34,358 bases of DNA from Candidatus Nitromaritima sp. SCGC AAA288-L16. Lineage in GTDB: Bacteria > Nitrospinota > Nitrospinia > Nitrospinales > VA-1. The notes beneath the pieces were generated by a model, which searched no databases, was not told the origin of the DNA, and worked only from the letters and a program-made list of their open reading frames with translations. The stretch is from contig AQTY01000022.1 of NCBI GenBank assembly GCA_000372225.1, forward strand, positions 1 to 34,358, given 5' to 3'. Positions 7,024 to 15,715 of this stretch are shown here, one piece after another. A program made the position numbers and the translations under genes. Every line of letters starts with the position of its first letter. The first letter of the stretch is position 1.

Positions 7024-7800
7024 CTAGGAAGAACGACTTCTTAAATTTTTCCGATAAAGCGCCAACAACATAAATGCAGATAAAATAAAAATAAAAACCC
7101 CGACAAACTGCGAGGTTGAAAGAACCTGTTCGATGGGGAACCCTCTGTCATCACCTCGAAAATATTCAATCACAAACCTACCAATCGAATAGAGAATACC
7201 ATAAGTCCAGAGTATCTGCCCGTCAAACACCTTTCTCTTACTTAACCACATTAAAAATATAAAAATAAATACCGCATTTAGCGAAAGATAAACTTGAGTG
7301 GGATGCAAAGAAATCTCAAGGGGAGCCAATGATCGAGGATCTGTAAAAGTGATCCCCCAGGCAACATCGGTTTTCTTGCCATAACAACACCCAGCAAAAA
7401 AACATCCCCACCGCCCTATTGATTGTCCAAGCGCAATCGAAGGTGCAAGCAGATCAGCTGTTTTCCACATAGGCATCAGGTTACGCTTTAAATACAATAA
7501 AGATATCAGAACACCTAAAATCAAACCCCCATAAAAAACCAACCCGCCTTTCCAAAACTTGAAAATTTCTAAAGGGAAGGCCAAAAAATATCGGTACTCG
7601 ACAACAACATAAAGTAAACGCGCCCCAAGAAGAGCTGAAACCATGACATAAAAACAAAGATCTAGAACCTTTTGGGAGTCGAGTCCTTCCTTCTCCGCTC
7701 TTGAGGAAGCGAGAAGAATAGCAACCAAAAAACCGGTCGCAACTAGCAACCCATATGTGAAAATTTTAAAAAAACCAAACTCTATTAGTATGGGATACAT
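7024..7800 (-). CDS. lgt: Prolipoprotein diacylglyceryl transferase
   Basis: An inner-membrane enzyme of 258 residues that transfers diacylglycerol from phosphatidylglycerol to the lipobox cysteine of prolipoproteins, the first step of lipoprotein maturation. It has about seven hydrophobic segments. The signature region reads GQSIGRWGCFFAGCCYGKKT, the Cys-rich variant of the Lgt signature common outside gammaproteobacteria. HPTQVYLSLNA follows, with the conserved His, and then IGRFVIEYFRGDDRG, with the conserved Arg-Glu pair. ATG start at 7800. It lies 52 bases downstream of lspA, the next enzyme of the same pathway, so the two are probably cotranscribed. The call is firm. Confidence 0.95.
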   Translation of the reverse strand: MYPILIEFGFFKIFTYGLLVATGFLVAILLASSRAEKEGLDSQKVLDLCFYVMVSALLGARLLYVVVEYRYFLAFPLEIFKFWKGGLVFYGGLILGVLISLLYLKRNLMPMWKTADLLAPSIALGQSIGRWGCFFAGCCYGKKTDVAWGITFTDPRSLAPLEISLHPTQVYLSLNAVFIFIFLMWLSKRKVFDGQILWTYGILYSIGRFVIEYFRGDDRGFPIEQVLSTSQFVGVFIFILSAFMLLALYRKNLRSRSS

Positions 7801-7852
7801 AAGATTTGTGGTAATTACAACTCGCTAAGTAAAAAGGCTAGTCCTGTACCTA

Positions 7853-8359
7853 TTAACTCGGCGGACTTGAAACTCCCGTGTTTTTGGGGTAACCAAAAAA
7901 CAGATCATAGATCATAAAACTGACACCAATTGTAATACACGAGTCAGCAATGTTGAACGCAGGCCAGTGACTTCCCTTATAAAAAAAATCTATAAAATCG
8001 ATCACTTCTTTATACAAAATACGATCGATAAGATTACCCACCGCCCCACTAAAAATCAAAATCAATCCAACTCTTACTGCTCGCTTATTCTCAGGTGATT
8101 GGTGAAAAATACAAAGAATCGCAGTAATCGCTATTATTGAAATTACGACAAAAAATAACACCTTGTATTCAGATTCGTGCCTAGCAAACAACCCAAATGC
8201 TACTCCAGGATTTCTAATATGTGTAAGGTTAAAAAACCCTTCGACAATGGAAATCGAATAATGCATTGGGATATGAAGAGTGACCCAAAATTTAGTGACT
8301 TGGTCCAGCATGATCAAAATATTGGAGGTCAGAAAAAGCTGCAGGTATTTATTTTTCAA
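7853..8359 (-). CDS. lspA: Lipoprotein signal peptidase (signal peptidase II)
   Basis: A polytopic aspartyl protease of 168 residues that removes the signal peptide from diacylglyceryl-modified prolipoproteins. It has four hydrophobic segments with the expected motifs: MLDQVTKFWV near the N-terminus, RNPGVAFGLF, then GAVGNLIDRILYKEVIDFIDF and FNIADSCITIGV, which supply the catalytic Asp pair. The start is taken as TTG at 8359: the Shine-Dalgarno-like GAGGGTG lies just upstream inside the end of ileS, whose stop is only 6 bases away, and no earlier ATG exists. The tight ileS-lspA junction is a common bacterial arrangement. It acts after Lgt, encoded next. Confidence 0.95.
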   Translation of the reverse strand: MKNKYLQLFLTSNILIMLDQVTKFWVTLHIPMHYSISIVEGFFNLTHIRNPGVAFGLFARHESEYKVLFFVVISIIAITAILCIFHQSPENKRAVRVGLILIFSGAVGNLIDRILYKEVIDFIDFFYKGSHWPAFNIADSCITIGVSFMIYDLFFGYPKNTGVSSPPS

Positions 8360-8365
8360 AATATG

Positions 8366-11168
8366 TCACACCCTCGTCAGTTCTAGGTTTTTGATACACC
8401 GAAAGCAAATCGTTGAATGTTCTCCCTTCTTGCTGCTATCTTCCTTAAAGTAATTCCAGCAGCGTTCGCACTTTTCTCCCCCCATGCGACTAACCCCAAT
8501 TTCCAAACCTTTCATTTTCTCACTGGAGTAAACTTTACCCTCATTGTCCAAGGCCTTGACTACCTCAACAGAAGACACAATGAAAATAAATTTCAAATCC
8601 GAATACTCACCACCTAAAACAGAACTAACATTACTTGGCAATACCAGTCTCACCTGCGCATCCAAGGAGTGGCCAATCACCTTTTCGCAGCGACACAATT
8701 CCAGCGCTTTACTTACCTCGCTCTTCAGGTCAGTTAACAAATCCCACCGACAAATAAACCCTTCGTCAACCGACACATCAATCGAATCTGCAAATGAATT
8801 CATATGGACACTTTTACCGTCTGAATGAGAAAAGTAAGACCAGACCTCTTCTGCTGTAAAGCTCAACACAGGGGCCATTAAACGAGTCATCCCAGTTAAC
8901 AATTCATTTAAAACCGTTTGACCCGACCTCCGTGCCTTAGATTTTTTCGGATAGATATATAGACGATCTTTCAGAATATCTAGATAAAAAGCACTAAGGT
9001 CGACAACGCAAAAATTATAAAAACTATGGTAAAAAACATGGAACTCATAATTCTCGAAAGCCTTCATGATTTTCTCGTTCAACAACTTAAAGCGATAAAG
9101 AATATATTTATCTATTTCTAGAAGATCCTCTGCTGGAACTGAATCGGATGCCAGGTCAAAGTCATATAAGTTGCCTAGAAGGTACCGGAAAGTGTTCCTG
9201 ATTTTTCGATAAGCTTCAGTCAAACGCTTTAATATTTCCTGAGAAACACGGATATCTTCCCGGTAATTCTCAGACGCCACCCAAAGTCTTAGAATTTCCG
9301 CACCATATTGATCAATAATTTTTTGCGGAGCTATGACATTGCCAGCGGACTTTGACATCTTCTTGCCCTTGCCATCGACAACGTATCCATGAGTGAGGGC
9401 CGCTTTATAAGGGGCTTTAGCTCTCGTTCCTATTGATTCTAGCAACGAACTATGAAACCACCCTCGATGCTGATCGCTTCCCTCAAGATATAGGTCTGCT
9501 GGCCAATCCAGGTTGGGTTTACCTTCAAGAACAGCTGCATGACTCACCCCCGAATCAAACCAAACATCCAGAATATCGTTCGTCTTGGAAAACTCCTTAC
9601 CTCCGCAGGGACAAGTGGTACCTTCAGGAAGTAGTTCTAGAGAATCTTTTTCAAACCAGAAATCGGCCCCGTGTTTTTTTACAAGGTTGACAATATGAGA
9701 AAATACTTCTGGTGAGCGCAGCATCTCATTACAGGAAACACAGTTAAATAAAGTGATGGGAACACCCCATGCTCTTTGGCGGGAAATACACCAGTCAGGA
9801 CGATTTTCTACCATGCTAAAAATTCTATCTTCTCCCCAACTTGGTATCCATTTTATCTCTCTGATGGCATTAAGAGCTTGATCACGCAATTCGTTGGTAT
9901 CCATAGATATAAACCACTGACTTGTAGCTCGAAATATAATCGGTTGATGGCAACGCCAACAATGTGGATAAGAGTGATTCACCTTATTGTCATGAATCAA
10001 ATATCCGTCTTCTCTAAGTTTTTCAACAATCAATGGATTGGCTTTTCTTACGAAAAGTCCACCAAACTCTGCAACTTCAGATTTAAACACCCCCCCCATC
10101 ATCAACGGGGTTATATGTTTCGAGGTTATATTTCTGGCCAACAACATAGTCCTCCTGCCCATGACCGGGAGCAGTATGAACACACCCTGTCCCTTGCTCT
10201 AAAGTCACATGATTACCAAGAACAACACGCGAATCGCGATCAACAAACGGATGCCTGCAAATGACTTCCTCTAATTCTTTTCCTAAACAACTACCAAGCA
10301 CCTTATGCTCTTTGATGTCCCACTCCGAAACTAGCTTCGATAAAAGTTTTTCTGCAACCACGTAAACTTCACCGCTAATTTTGACAGCTGAATACTGGAA
10401 CTCAGGATGCAAACATACGGCAAGATTTGCAGGTAAGGTCCATGGAGTAGTAGTCCATATAACAAAATTGACTTTTGTTGGATCGATATTACCTAATTGC
10501 CCATTCAAACCAGACTTGACGGGAAATTTGACATAAATCGTTGGAGATTGATGATCTGCATATTCGACTTCCGCTTCCGCTAATGCTGTACGGCATGAAG
10601 TACACCAATGCACCGGTTTTAATCCATTAAAAACTGATCCGTTTATCGCAAACTTTCCCAACTCCTCTACAATCGTGGCCTCGTAAGAATAAGACATCGT
10701 AAGATAAGGATTCTCCCAGTCAGCAAATACCCCCAAACGCTTAAACTCTTGCGCCTGAATATCAACAAACCTACCTGCATATTCGCGGCACAATTTACGG
10801 ATTTCTGATTTTGAAGGAGTCTTCTTTTTTTCTCTTTGTTCCTTTGTTACTTGATGCTCAATGGGGAGACCGTGACAATCCCACCCTGGAATAAAAGTAG
10901 CATCGTAACCGCGCATTGTCATGAAACGAACTATAAAATCTTTGAGAATTTTATTGAGAGCATGGCCCATATGAATATGCCCATTCGCATAAGGTGGGCC
11001 ATCATGAAAAACGAACTTGGGCTTTCCTTTAAATTTTTCACGGATCGAAGCATAGACATTATCCTTCTCCCATTGGGCAAGAATTTCTGGTTCCCTCTTA
11101 ACCAGATTAGCTTTCATAGGGAAATCTGTTTCCGGTAAATTAAGTGTTTCTTTATAATCCGTAGTCAT
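8366..11168 (-). CDS. ileS: Isoleucyl-tRNA synthetase, interrupted by a frameshift at a G8 run
   Basis: A class I synthetase charging tRNA-Ile. The gene is split between two phases. The first runs from the ATG at 11168 and ends with a stop just after VDDGGGV. The second carries the rest, in register from VFKSEVAEFGG onward. The switch lies at a run of eight C on the plus strand (10090-10097; G8 in the mRNA). Dropping one G restores a continuous 933-residue protein, close to E. coli IleS (938). Corrected features are HMGH (66-69), the CP1 editing domain (WTTTPWTLPA; GTGCVHTAPGHG), KMSKS (583-587), and a C-terminal zinc-binding region with CERC and CFRC. IleS is essential and no second copy is visible, so a sequence error or slippage is more likely than loss. 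It sits 4 bases after trpS and overlaps the lspA ribosome-binding site. Confidence 0.93.
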
Positions 11169-11172
11169 AAGA

Positions 11173-12162
11173 TCAAATGATTTTCATGGCCGTTTTTGCC
11201 TCTAGCAGTGTAGCCCGTGCTACTTCTCTTGCCTTTTCTGTTCCCGCACGAAGTATTTCATAAACCTCTTTAGGTTTTGCGGCTACTTCTTTTCTCTTTT
11301 CCATTTTGGGAAGCATCGATTTCAACAAGTTGTCAGCTAGTTTCAATTTACAGTCGCCGCAACCAATTTCCGCCTTCTTGCAAGCAGAAACAATCTCGCC
11401 CTGCATTTCTACAGGGGAATAAATTTTATGCATAGGAAATAAATTACACGCCTCCGGATCACCTGGATCAACTCGTCTTCCACGTGCAGGATCAGTAAGC
11501 ATGCCTTTAACTTTTTTTGTAATATCTTTTTCTGAGTCCGAAAGAAAAATAGCATTATTATAACTCTTGCTCATTTTACGCCCATCGATCCCGTTGAGTT
11601 TGGGGACATCTGAAATCTTAGCCTCGGGTTCAATAAATACTTTTTTCTTATACAACTTATTAAAGCGACGGATGATCTCCCGCGAAAGTTCCAAGTGAGG
11701 AACTTGATCGATCCCTACTGGAACAGCATTAGCTTTGTAAAGAACTATGTCAGCAGTCTGCAAAACCGGGTATCCCAAAAACCCATAAGAACTCATATCT
11801 ATATTTTTTACTTCATCCTGTTTTTCTTTATAGGTAGGGTTACGCTCAAGCCAGGGTACCGGAACCATCATGGAAAGAATCAAATGTAATTCAGCATGTT
11901 CGGAAATTTCGGACTGTACAAATAAAGTGCATTTCTCTGGATCTAACCCCGAACTTAACCAGTCAACAGCTACCTCAAATGAATACTTTTTAAGAAGTTG
12001 AGGATCTTCATATAATGTTGTAAGCGAATGCAAGTCAGCAATGAAGAAAAAACAGTCAAAACTGTCCTGCATGGAAACCCAGTTTTTTAGTGCACCATGA
12101 TAGTTCCCCAAATGCAACTGGCCTGAAGGCTGCATACCACTTAAAATTCTATTTCCTGCCAT
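11173..12162 (-). CDS. trpS: Tryptophanyl-tRNA synthetase
   Basis: A class I synthetase of 329 residues, the normal bacterial size. Motifs are SGMQPSGQLHLGNYHGALKN (HIGH as HLGN, residues 17-20), FFFIADLHSLT, the segment VLQTADIVLYKANAVPVGID, which lines the tryptophan pocket, and DGRKMSKSYNN. The ATG at 12162 gives the expected N-terminus MAGNRILSG. It begins 15 bases after the M50 protease stop and ends 4 bases before the ileS start, so it is inside a minus-strand operon. No trp-type leader or T-box was seen in the short gap. The call is firm. Confidence 0.96.
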   Translation of the reverse strand: MAGNRILSGMQPSGQLHLGNYHGALKNWVSMQDSFDCFFFIADLHSLTTLYEDPQLLKKYSFEVAVDWLSSGLDPEKCTLFVQSEISEHAELHLILSMMVPVPWLERNPTYKEKQDEVKNIDMSSYGFLGYPVLQTADIVLYKANAVPVGIDQVPHLELSREIIRRFNKLYKKKVFIEPEAKISDVPKLNGIDGRKMSKSYNNAIFLSDSEKDITKKVKGMLTDPARGRRVDPGDPEACNLFPMHKIYSPVEMQGEIVSACKKAEIGCGDCKLKLADNLLKSMLPKMEKRKEVAAKPKEVYEILRAGTEKAREVARATLLEAKTAMKII

Positions 12163-12177
12163 AAGTATTTTTTTAAC

Positions 12178-12846
12178 CTAACCACTAATAGTTGAAAAAC
12201 TTATCCTAAGAACATTATAAAGATCAGGAAACGCATCCTGAGATAAAAACTGCACGGCAGTAATAATTGGTACCCATAGAACAACACCAAGTATTCCGGT
12301 ATGAGCAAAATGATCCAGTAAAATGACACCCATAAGAATAAAAGCACCAAAACGATCCATTTGACCGAGTCGGGCAGCCACAGAAACAGGAACTAATCCT
12401 TTGATAACGCTTGAACCATCCAATGGAAATATAGGCAATAAATTAAAAATGGCCAACGCTACATTGATGTATACCCCAAAACTTAACAAAGTAAATAAAA
12501 CCCAGCTATCATAAGGTTCAATAATCCGGATAAAAAAACTACACGCTACTGCAAGCGCCAAGTTACATAGGGGACCGGCAATTGCGACATACATCATATC
12601 TCTTCTTGGGCGATCAAAATTTCCTGGATCTACAGGCACCGGCTTTGCCCAACCGAAACCCATAAAATAAAAAAACAGGGTGCCTATTGGGTCCAGATGT
12701 TTAAGCGGATTAAAAGAGAGTCGGCCCAAACGCTGCGCCGTATTGTCACCTAGTAAAAAAGCTATTCTCCCATGAGAATATTCGTGCGCCGTGAGCGAAA
12801 ACAGTACTACCGGAATCATCAATATCAGCAACTGTGATTTATTCAA
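12178..12846 (-). CDS. M50-family site-2-type membrane metalloprotease
   Basis: A compact intramembrane zinc protease of 222 residues. The zinc site HEYSHGR (His-Glu-x-x-His) is near residue 22 within the first hydrophobic segment. The third ligand region is NLLPIFPLDGSSVI. There are about five or six membrane spans and no PDZ domain. This places it with the small YwhC/SREBP-like M50 group rather than RseP. TTG at 12846 is chosen as start because GGAG lies 7 bases upstream; the first ATG (codon 10) would cut into the first span. It leads the trpS-ileS-lspA-lgt cluster, an arrangement in which this family often occurs. The physiological substrate is unknown. Confidence 0.85.
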   Translation of the reverse strand: MNKSQLLILMIPVVLFSLTAHEYSHGRIAFLLGDNTAQRLGRLSFNPLKHLDPIGTLFFYFMGFGWAKPVPVDPGNFDRPRRDMMYVAIAGPLCNLALAVACSFFIRIIEPYDSWVLFTLLSFGVYINVALAIFNLLPIFPLDGSSVIKGLVPVSVAARLGQMDRFGAFILMGVILLDHFAHTGILGVVLWVPIITAVQFLSQDAFPDLYNVLRISFSTISG

Positions 12847-13054
12847 AAATTTACTCCGAATAAAGTAACGACCAAGAAATAGTTTTTCACATCAACCACT
12901 TTTTCAGTTTTCAAGACCTTGATTAAAGGTGAATACCCATGACCCTGACACTAAAGGGATGAGGCGGGAAACAACATATCAGCCAAAACTTATAACCTTG
13001 CCACGAAAATATATTATCTTAAAACAATTTAAATTCCCAATTTTATAAGTGTAT

Positions 13055-13795
13055 TTATTGTATTGAACGGGTTTTGGCATATTTAAGATAGGTATAAAAC
13101 ATCATTGCCAAAGCCAAAAAAACACCAAGAAATCCCTCCCTAAAGCCTTGTCTAAAAAAGTAAGTTCTTATGAATGCCCAAACCGGTCTTATGTAAAGAT
13201 GGGTCCAGTTAACCTCCCAATTCAACCGTTTCTTTTCCTCCGCGTAAAGAGATGAGTATCGATTCTGACGTTCAATATAATCTTCCATTCCGTCAAAGGA
13301 ATAATGAAAAATAGGCTGATTTATAACGCCCCCTATTTCGTCTGGGATTAACCTTTCGTGCACCATGGACTCTGAAAATGAGATCCGATCCTTATCGTAA
13401 AGTCTGGATATTAAGTCGGGATACCAACCTGCATAACGAACCCAGCGATCAGCGATAAAGTTTTTTCTAGGGAACCGATAAAGCGAAAACTCTGGTTGCC
13501 CTGACAGCAATTTTTGAATCTCTGCTGCGCATTCGGAAGAAATTACTTCATCGGCATCTAGGTTTAACACCCATCTATTAGTTGCCTTTGAAGCACAAAG
13601 ATTTTTCTGCGGTCCATAACCTAACCAACTTTCTTGAAACACATTAGCAGTAAACTCACGACAAATCTCCACTGTGCGATCGCTGCTAAAGGTGTCAACG
13701 ATCACTATTTCATCAGCCCATTGAATGCTGTCCAAGCAACGTCTGATGTTTTTTTCTTCATTTTTAGTGATTATAGTAACTGATATCTTATTCAT
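13055..13795 (-). CDS. Family 2 glycosyltransferase, LPS-core type (WaaE/KdtX-like)
   Basis: A 246-residue GT-A enzyme. The N-terminus reads ISVTIITKNEEKNIRRCLDS, followed by ADEIVIVDTFSSDRTVEI (nucleotide-sugar binding) and NLDADEVIS, which contains the metal-binding D-x-D. The middle (FPRKNFIADRWVRYAGWYPD) and a C-terminal basic segment with one hydrophobic stretch match the beta-1,4-glucosyltransferase subfamily that adds the first glucose to the LPS inner-core heptose. It is probably attached to the cytoplasmic face of the inner membrane. ATG at 13795 is preferred over TTG at 13810 because AGG lies within the latter's codons. It is monocistronic with an extended -10 promoter candidate upstream. 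The family is firm; the precise sugar is inferred. Confidence 0.85.
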   Translation of the reverse strand: MNKISVTIITKNEEKNIRRCLDSIQWADEIVIVDTFSSDRTVEICREFTANVFQESWLGYGPQKNLCASKATNRWVLNLDADEVISSECAAEIQKLLSGQPEFSLYRFPRKNFIADRWVRYAGWYPDLISRLYDKDRISFSESMVHERLIPDEIGGVINQPIFHYSFDGMEDYIERQNRYSSLYAEEKKRLNWEVNWTHLYIRPVWAFIRTYFFRQGFREGFLGVFLALAMMFYTYLKYAKTRSIQ

Positions 13796-13888
13796 GAAAT
13801 ACCTGTGCAAATAATCATTTTTTCAAACCAAGATCAACGTATCAACATATTTACTGATCCTATTAGACTCATTTGCTAAAGCGAGCGG

Positions 13889-13897
13889 ATTATATCA
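13889..13897 (-). promoter_or_regulatory. Extended -10 promoter candidate for the GT2 gene
   Basis: On the minus strand the bases read TGATATAAT: a perfect TATAAT (plus 13889-13894) with the TG of an extended -10 element. A weak TTGAAT lies 14 bases further upstream, too close for a good -35. It would start a leader of about 85 bases. Confidence 0.4.
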
Positions 13898-13951
13898 TTT
13901 TATTAATCATTCAACTCTAAGTGATTAATTTTTTTGGTTTTTTTTTAAATA

Positions 13952-13960
13952 TGTTAATAT
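13952..13960 (+). promoter_or_regulatory. Extended -10 promoter candidate for the repeat-protein gene
   Basis: TGTTAATAT contains TAATAT with an extended-10 TG, about 65 bases before the ATG at 14029. The upstream region is T-rich with no good -35 box, so the call is weak. It is divergent from the GT2 promoter candidate. Confidence 0.3.
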
Positions 13961-14028
13961 AAAATGAGCTTGTATAAGGTCAAGAACAGGGATCTCTCGG
14001 CATTTATTTTTCTGCCTAATTCGACCAA

Positions 14029-15666
14029 ATGGAAACTATCCTTGAAAACATTATAGGTGTTATTGAAGCAGTCTGGTTTAAACTTGCTACTCTCTTGAAC
14101 TTGGAAGAGATGGGAATCCTAGACTCCCTTCAACCGACTTTAGCTAAGATTTTATCCGACCCTCTCCTCCTCGGATTAACTTTGGCTGTTATTACAACCA
14201 TCCCATACACCATTTACAAAGTAAAAAATGCCTACGCCGATAAAGAAAAACGATTGGATGCTTTACTGCGTGAGTTAGACGACGAAGAAAATAGTGAGGG
14301 AACGGATACAAGCAAACCCCTGTTCGAAAACCAAAACACAAAAGATTCTAGTCCCAAGGAACCAGCTAATGAATCAGACAGTAAAGCATATGGTGATGAG
14401 TTCGAATCGCCAAGCTCGGAGAAAACAACAGTTACCTCAGGAGACCTGAATCAAACCCCACAGGAAATATTTAAGAACCGAAGGATTTCAGACGACGATT
14501 TTGGTTGGGAGACCAGTGTCGAGGAGTGGGGTGAACTTTATGATTATATTTCTAAACCATTCCAGGCAGACAAATCGAAACAAGAAGGTGAATCGACAAC
14601 GGTTCCTCAAAAGTCAAAAGAGGTTCCTCAAAAATCAAAAGAAAAAGCGCCCGCGCCTGAAGGCCCTAATCAAACCCCACAGGAAATATTTAAGAACCGA
14701 AGGATTTCAGACGACGATTTTGGTTGGGAAACCAGTGTTGAGGAGTGGAGTGAACTTTATGCTTATATTTCTAAACCATTTCAAGCAGATAAGCAGACGG
14801 AGGTTTCCTCAGGTAACGAAGCTCTCCCTGAATCGAAAGAAGAGCTCCCTACTGAACCTGCGCCAAAAGAGGAAATAACTGCAAGTGTTGACCAGGCAAC
14901 TGAGGTATCCGCAGACATCGATAAACTTGCCGATCAAATTATAGAAGAAACTATTTCTAAAGACGAAACCACTGAAGAGTCTTCAAATATGGGTATAGAC
15001 AAACTCGCCGAGCTCATCGAAGAAGAAGAAACAGTTGTAGCTATTGACCAAACAAATGAAACATTAGCACCGAGAGAGGAAATAACCGTAGGCATTGATC
15101 CAACAACCGAATCAACGTCTGAAGAATCTTCAAATATTAGTATCGATGAACTCGCTGAACTTATTGAAGAAGAAGAAGTGACAAAACCATTAGAATTTGA
15201 TGAGGCAACCTATGGTATCTCAGAACTTGAGACCATACCCTCGCATCCCGTTCCTCAACGTGTTGAACTAACCCTAGAAGATGTAGAATCTTCGCATGAA
15301 CCAAAACCTGAGTTACAAACCATAGCCACTGAGTCGTCAAAACCAGACTCAGAAGCATCTTCTGCCGGGCCATTACTTAATAGTATGCTAAATTCTTCGG
15401 TTTCAGCAAAAACCGATGCCCTAGTTAGCAGACTAAAAACATTTCAATCTGAACTGGAAACTCGCTTTCAGTCTCTAGAACAAGAACCCGAAACTACAGC
15501 GGAAGCTGCCCCGACCGAGACCCTCCGAAAAAGACAAGGAAATTATCAACCCGCCAAGGTGAGTTATAAAAGCAAACGAAAATCACGGTCGAACAAGGAA
15601 TATTTACGTCAACTAGAATCATTTATCTTTATGGCGAGACAAAAAAGCAATAGCACCGACGCATAA
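14029..15666 (+). CDS. Acidic single-span membrane protein with two internal repeat families
   Basis: A 545-residue protein of no recognised family. The N-terminal 40 residues are amphipathic, one hydrophobic span follows (about 44-65, LLLGLTLAVITTIPYTI), then a short basic patch (KVKNAYADKEKR), so the long tail is predicted cytoplasmic. The tail is very acidic and low-complexity. It contains a 42-residue repeat twice (141-182 and 214-255: TPQEIFKNRRISDDDFGWET then SVEEWxELYxYISKPF). A second, 19-residue repeat (core IDKLAELIEEEE) occurs twice with a degenerate third copy. Near the C-terminus lie a predicted coiled-coil helix (about 440-490, RLKTFQSELETRFQSLEQ) and a basic end (KSKRKSRSNKEYLRQ). 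The MinD-like ATPase starts 49 bases downstream. The layout suggests a scaffold recruiting a partner through short linear motifs; that is inference. Confidence 0.85.
   Translation: METILENIIGVIEAVWFKLATLLNLEEMGILDSLQPTLAKILSDPLLLGLTLAVITTIPYTIYKVKNAYADKEKRLDALLRELDDEENSEGTDTSKPLFENQNTKDSSPKEPANESDSKAYGDEFESPSSEKTTVTSGDLNQTPQEIFKNRRISDDDFGWETSVEEWGELYDYISKPFQADKSKQEGESTTVPQKSKEVPQKSKEKAPAPEGPNQTPQEIFKNRRISDDDFGWETSVEEWSELYAYISKPFQADKQTEVSSGNEALPESKEELPTEPAPKEEITASVDQATEVSADIDKLADQIIEETISKDETTEESSNMGIDKLAELIEEEETVVAIDQTNETLAPREEITVGIDPTTESTSEESSNISIDELAELIEEEEVTKPLEFDEATYGISELETIPSHPVPQRVELTLEDVESSHEPKPELQTIATESSKPDSEASSAGPLLNSMLNSSVSAKTDALVSRLKTFQSELETRFQSLEQEPETTAEAAPTETLRKRQGNYQPAKVSYKSKRKSRSNKEYLRQLESFIFMARQKSNSTDA
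14449..14793 (+). repeat. Direct repeat pair, 126 bp, inside the acidic membrane protein
   Basis: Copies at 14449-14574 and 14668-14793, 219 bp apart and in frame. The first 70 or so bases of each are nearly identical at nucleotide level, including synonymous positions, pointing to a recent duplication or gene conversion. The encoded unit contains a conserved SDDDFGWET core and a Trp/Tyr-rich second half. Confidence 0.9.
14974..15177 (+). repeat. Second direct repeat pair, 57 bp, inside the acidic membrane protein
   Basis: Copies at 14974-15030 and 15121-15177, 147 bp apart, in frame, encoding EESSN followed by IDxLAELIEEEE. They have diverged at many third positions, so this pair looks older than the 126-bp repeat. 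A related weaker unit (DIDKLADQIIEE) lies just upstream around 14914. Confidence 0.75.
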
Positions 15667-15715
15667 CAGAAAAAAAACCCCAACTACCAAACATGAAAAT
15701 GACATCTAAGCAGCC

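Noticed and set aside
9776..10264. 162-codon plus-strand open frame
   Set aside because: It lies antisense to the well-supported ileS coding sequence, lacks any recognisable motif and crosses the frameshift site; it is a shadow frame.
12916..12930. ACCTT/AAGGT stem-loop between the GT2 and M50 genes
   Set aside because: A 5-bp stem without a T-tract on either strand; expected by chance in AT-rich DNA.
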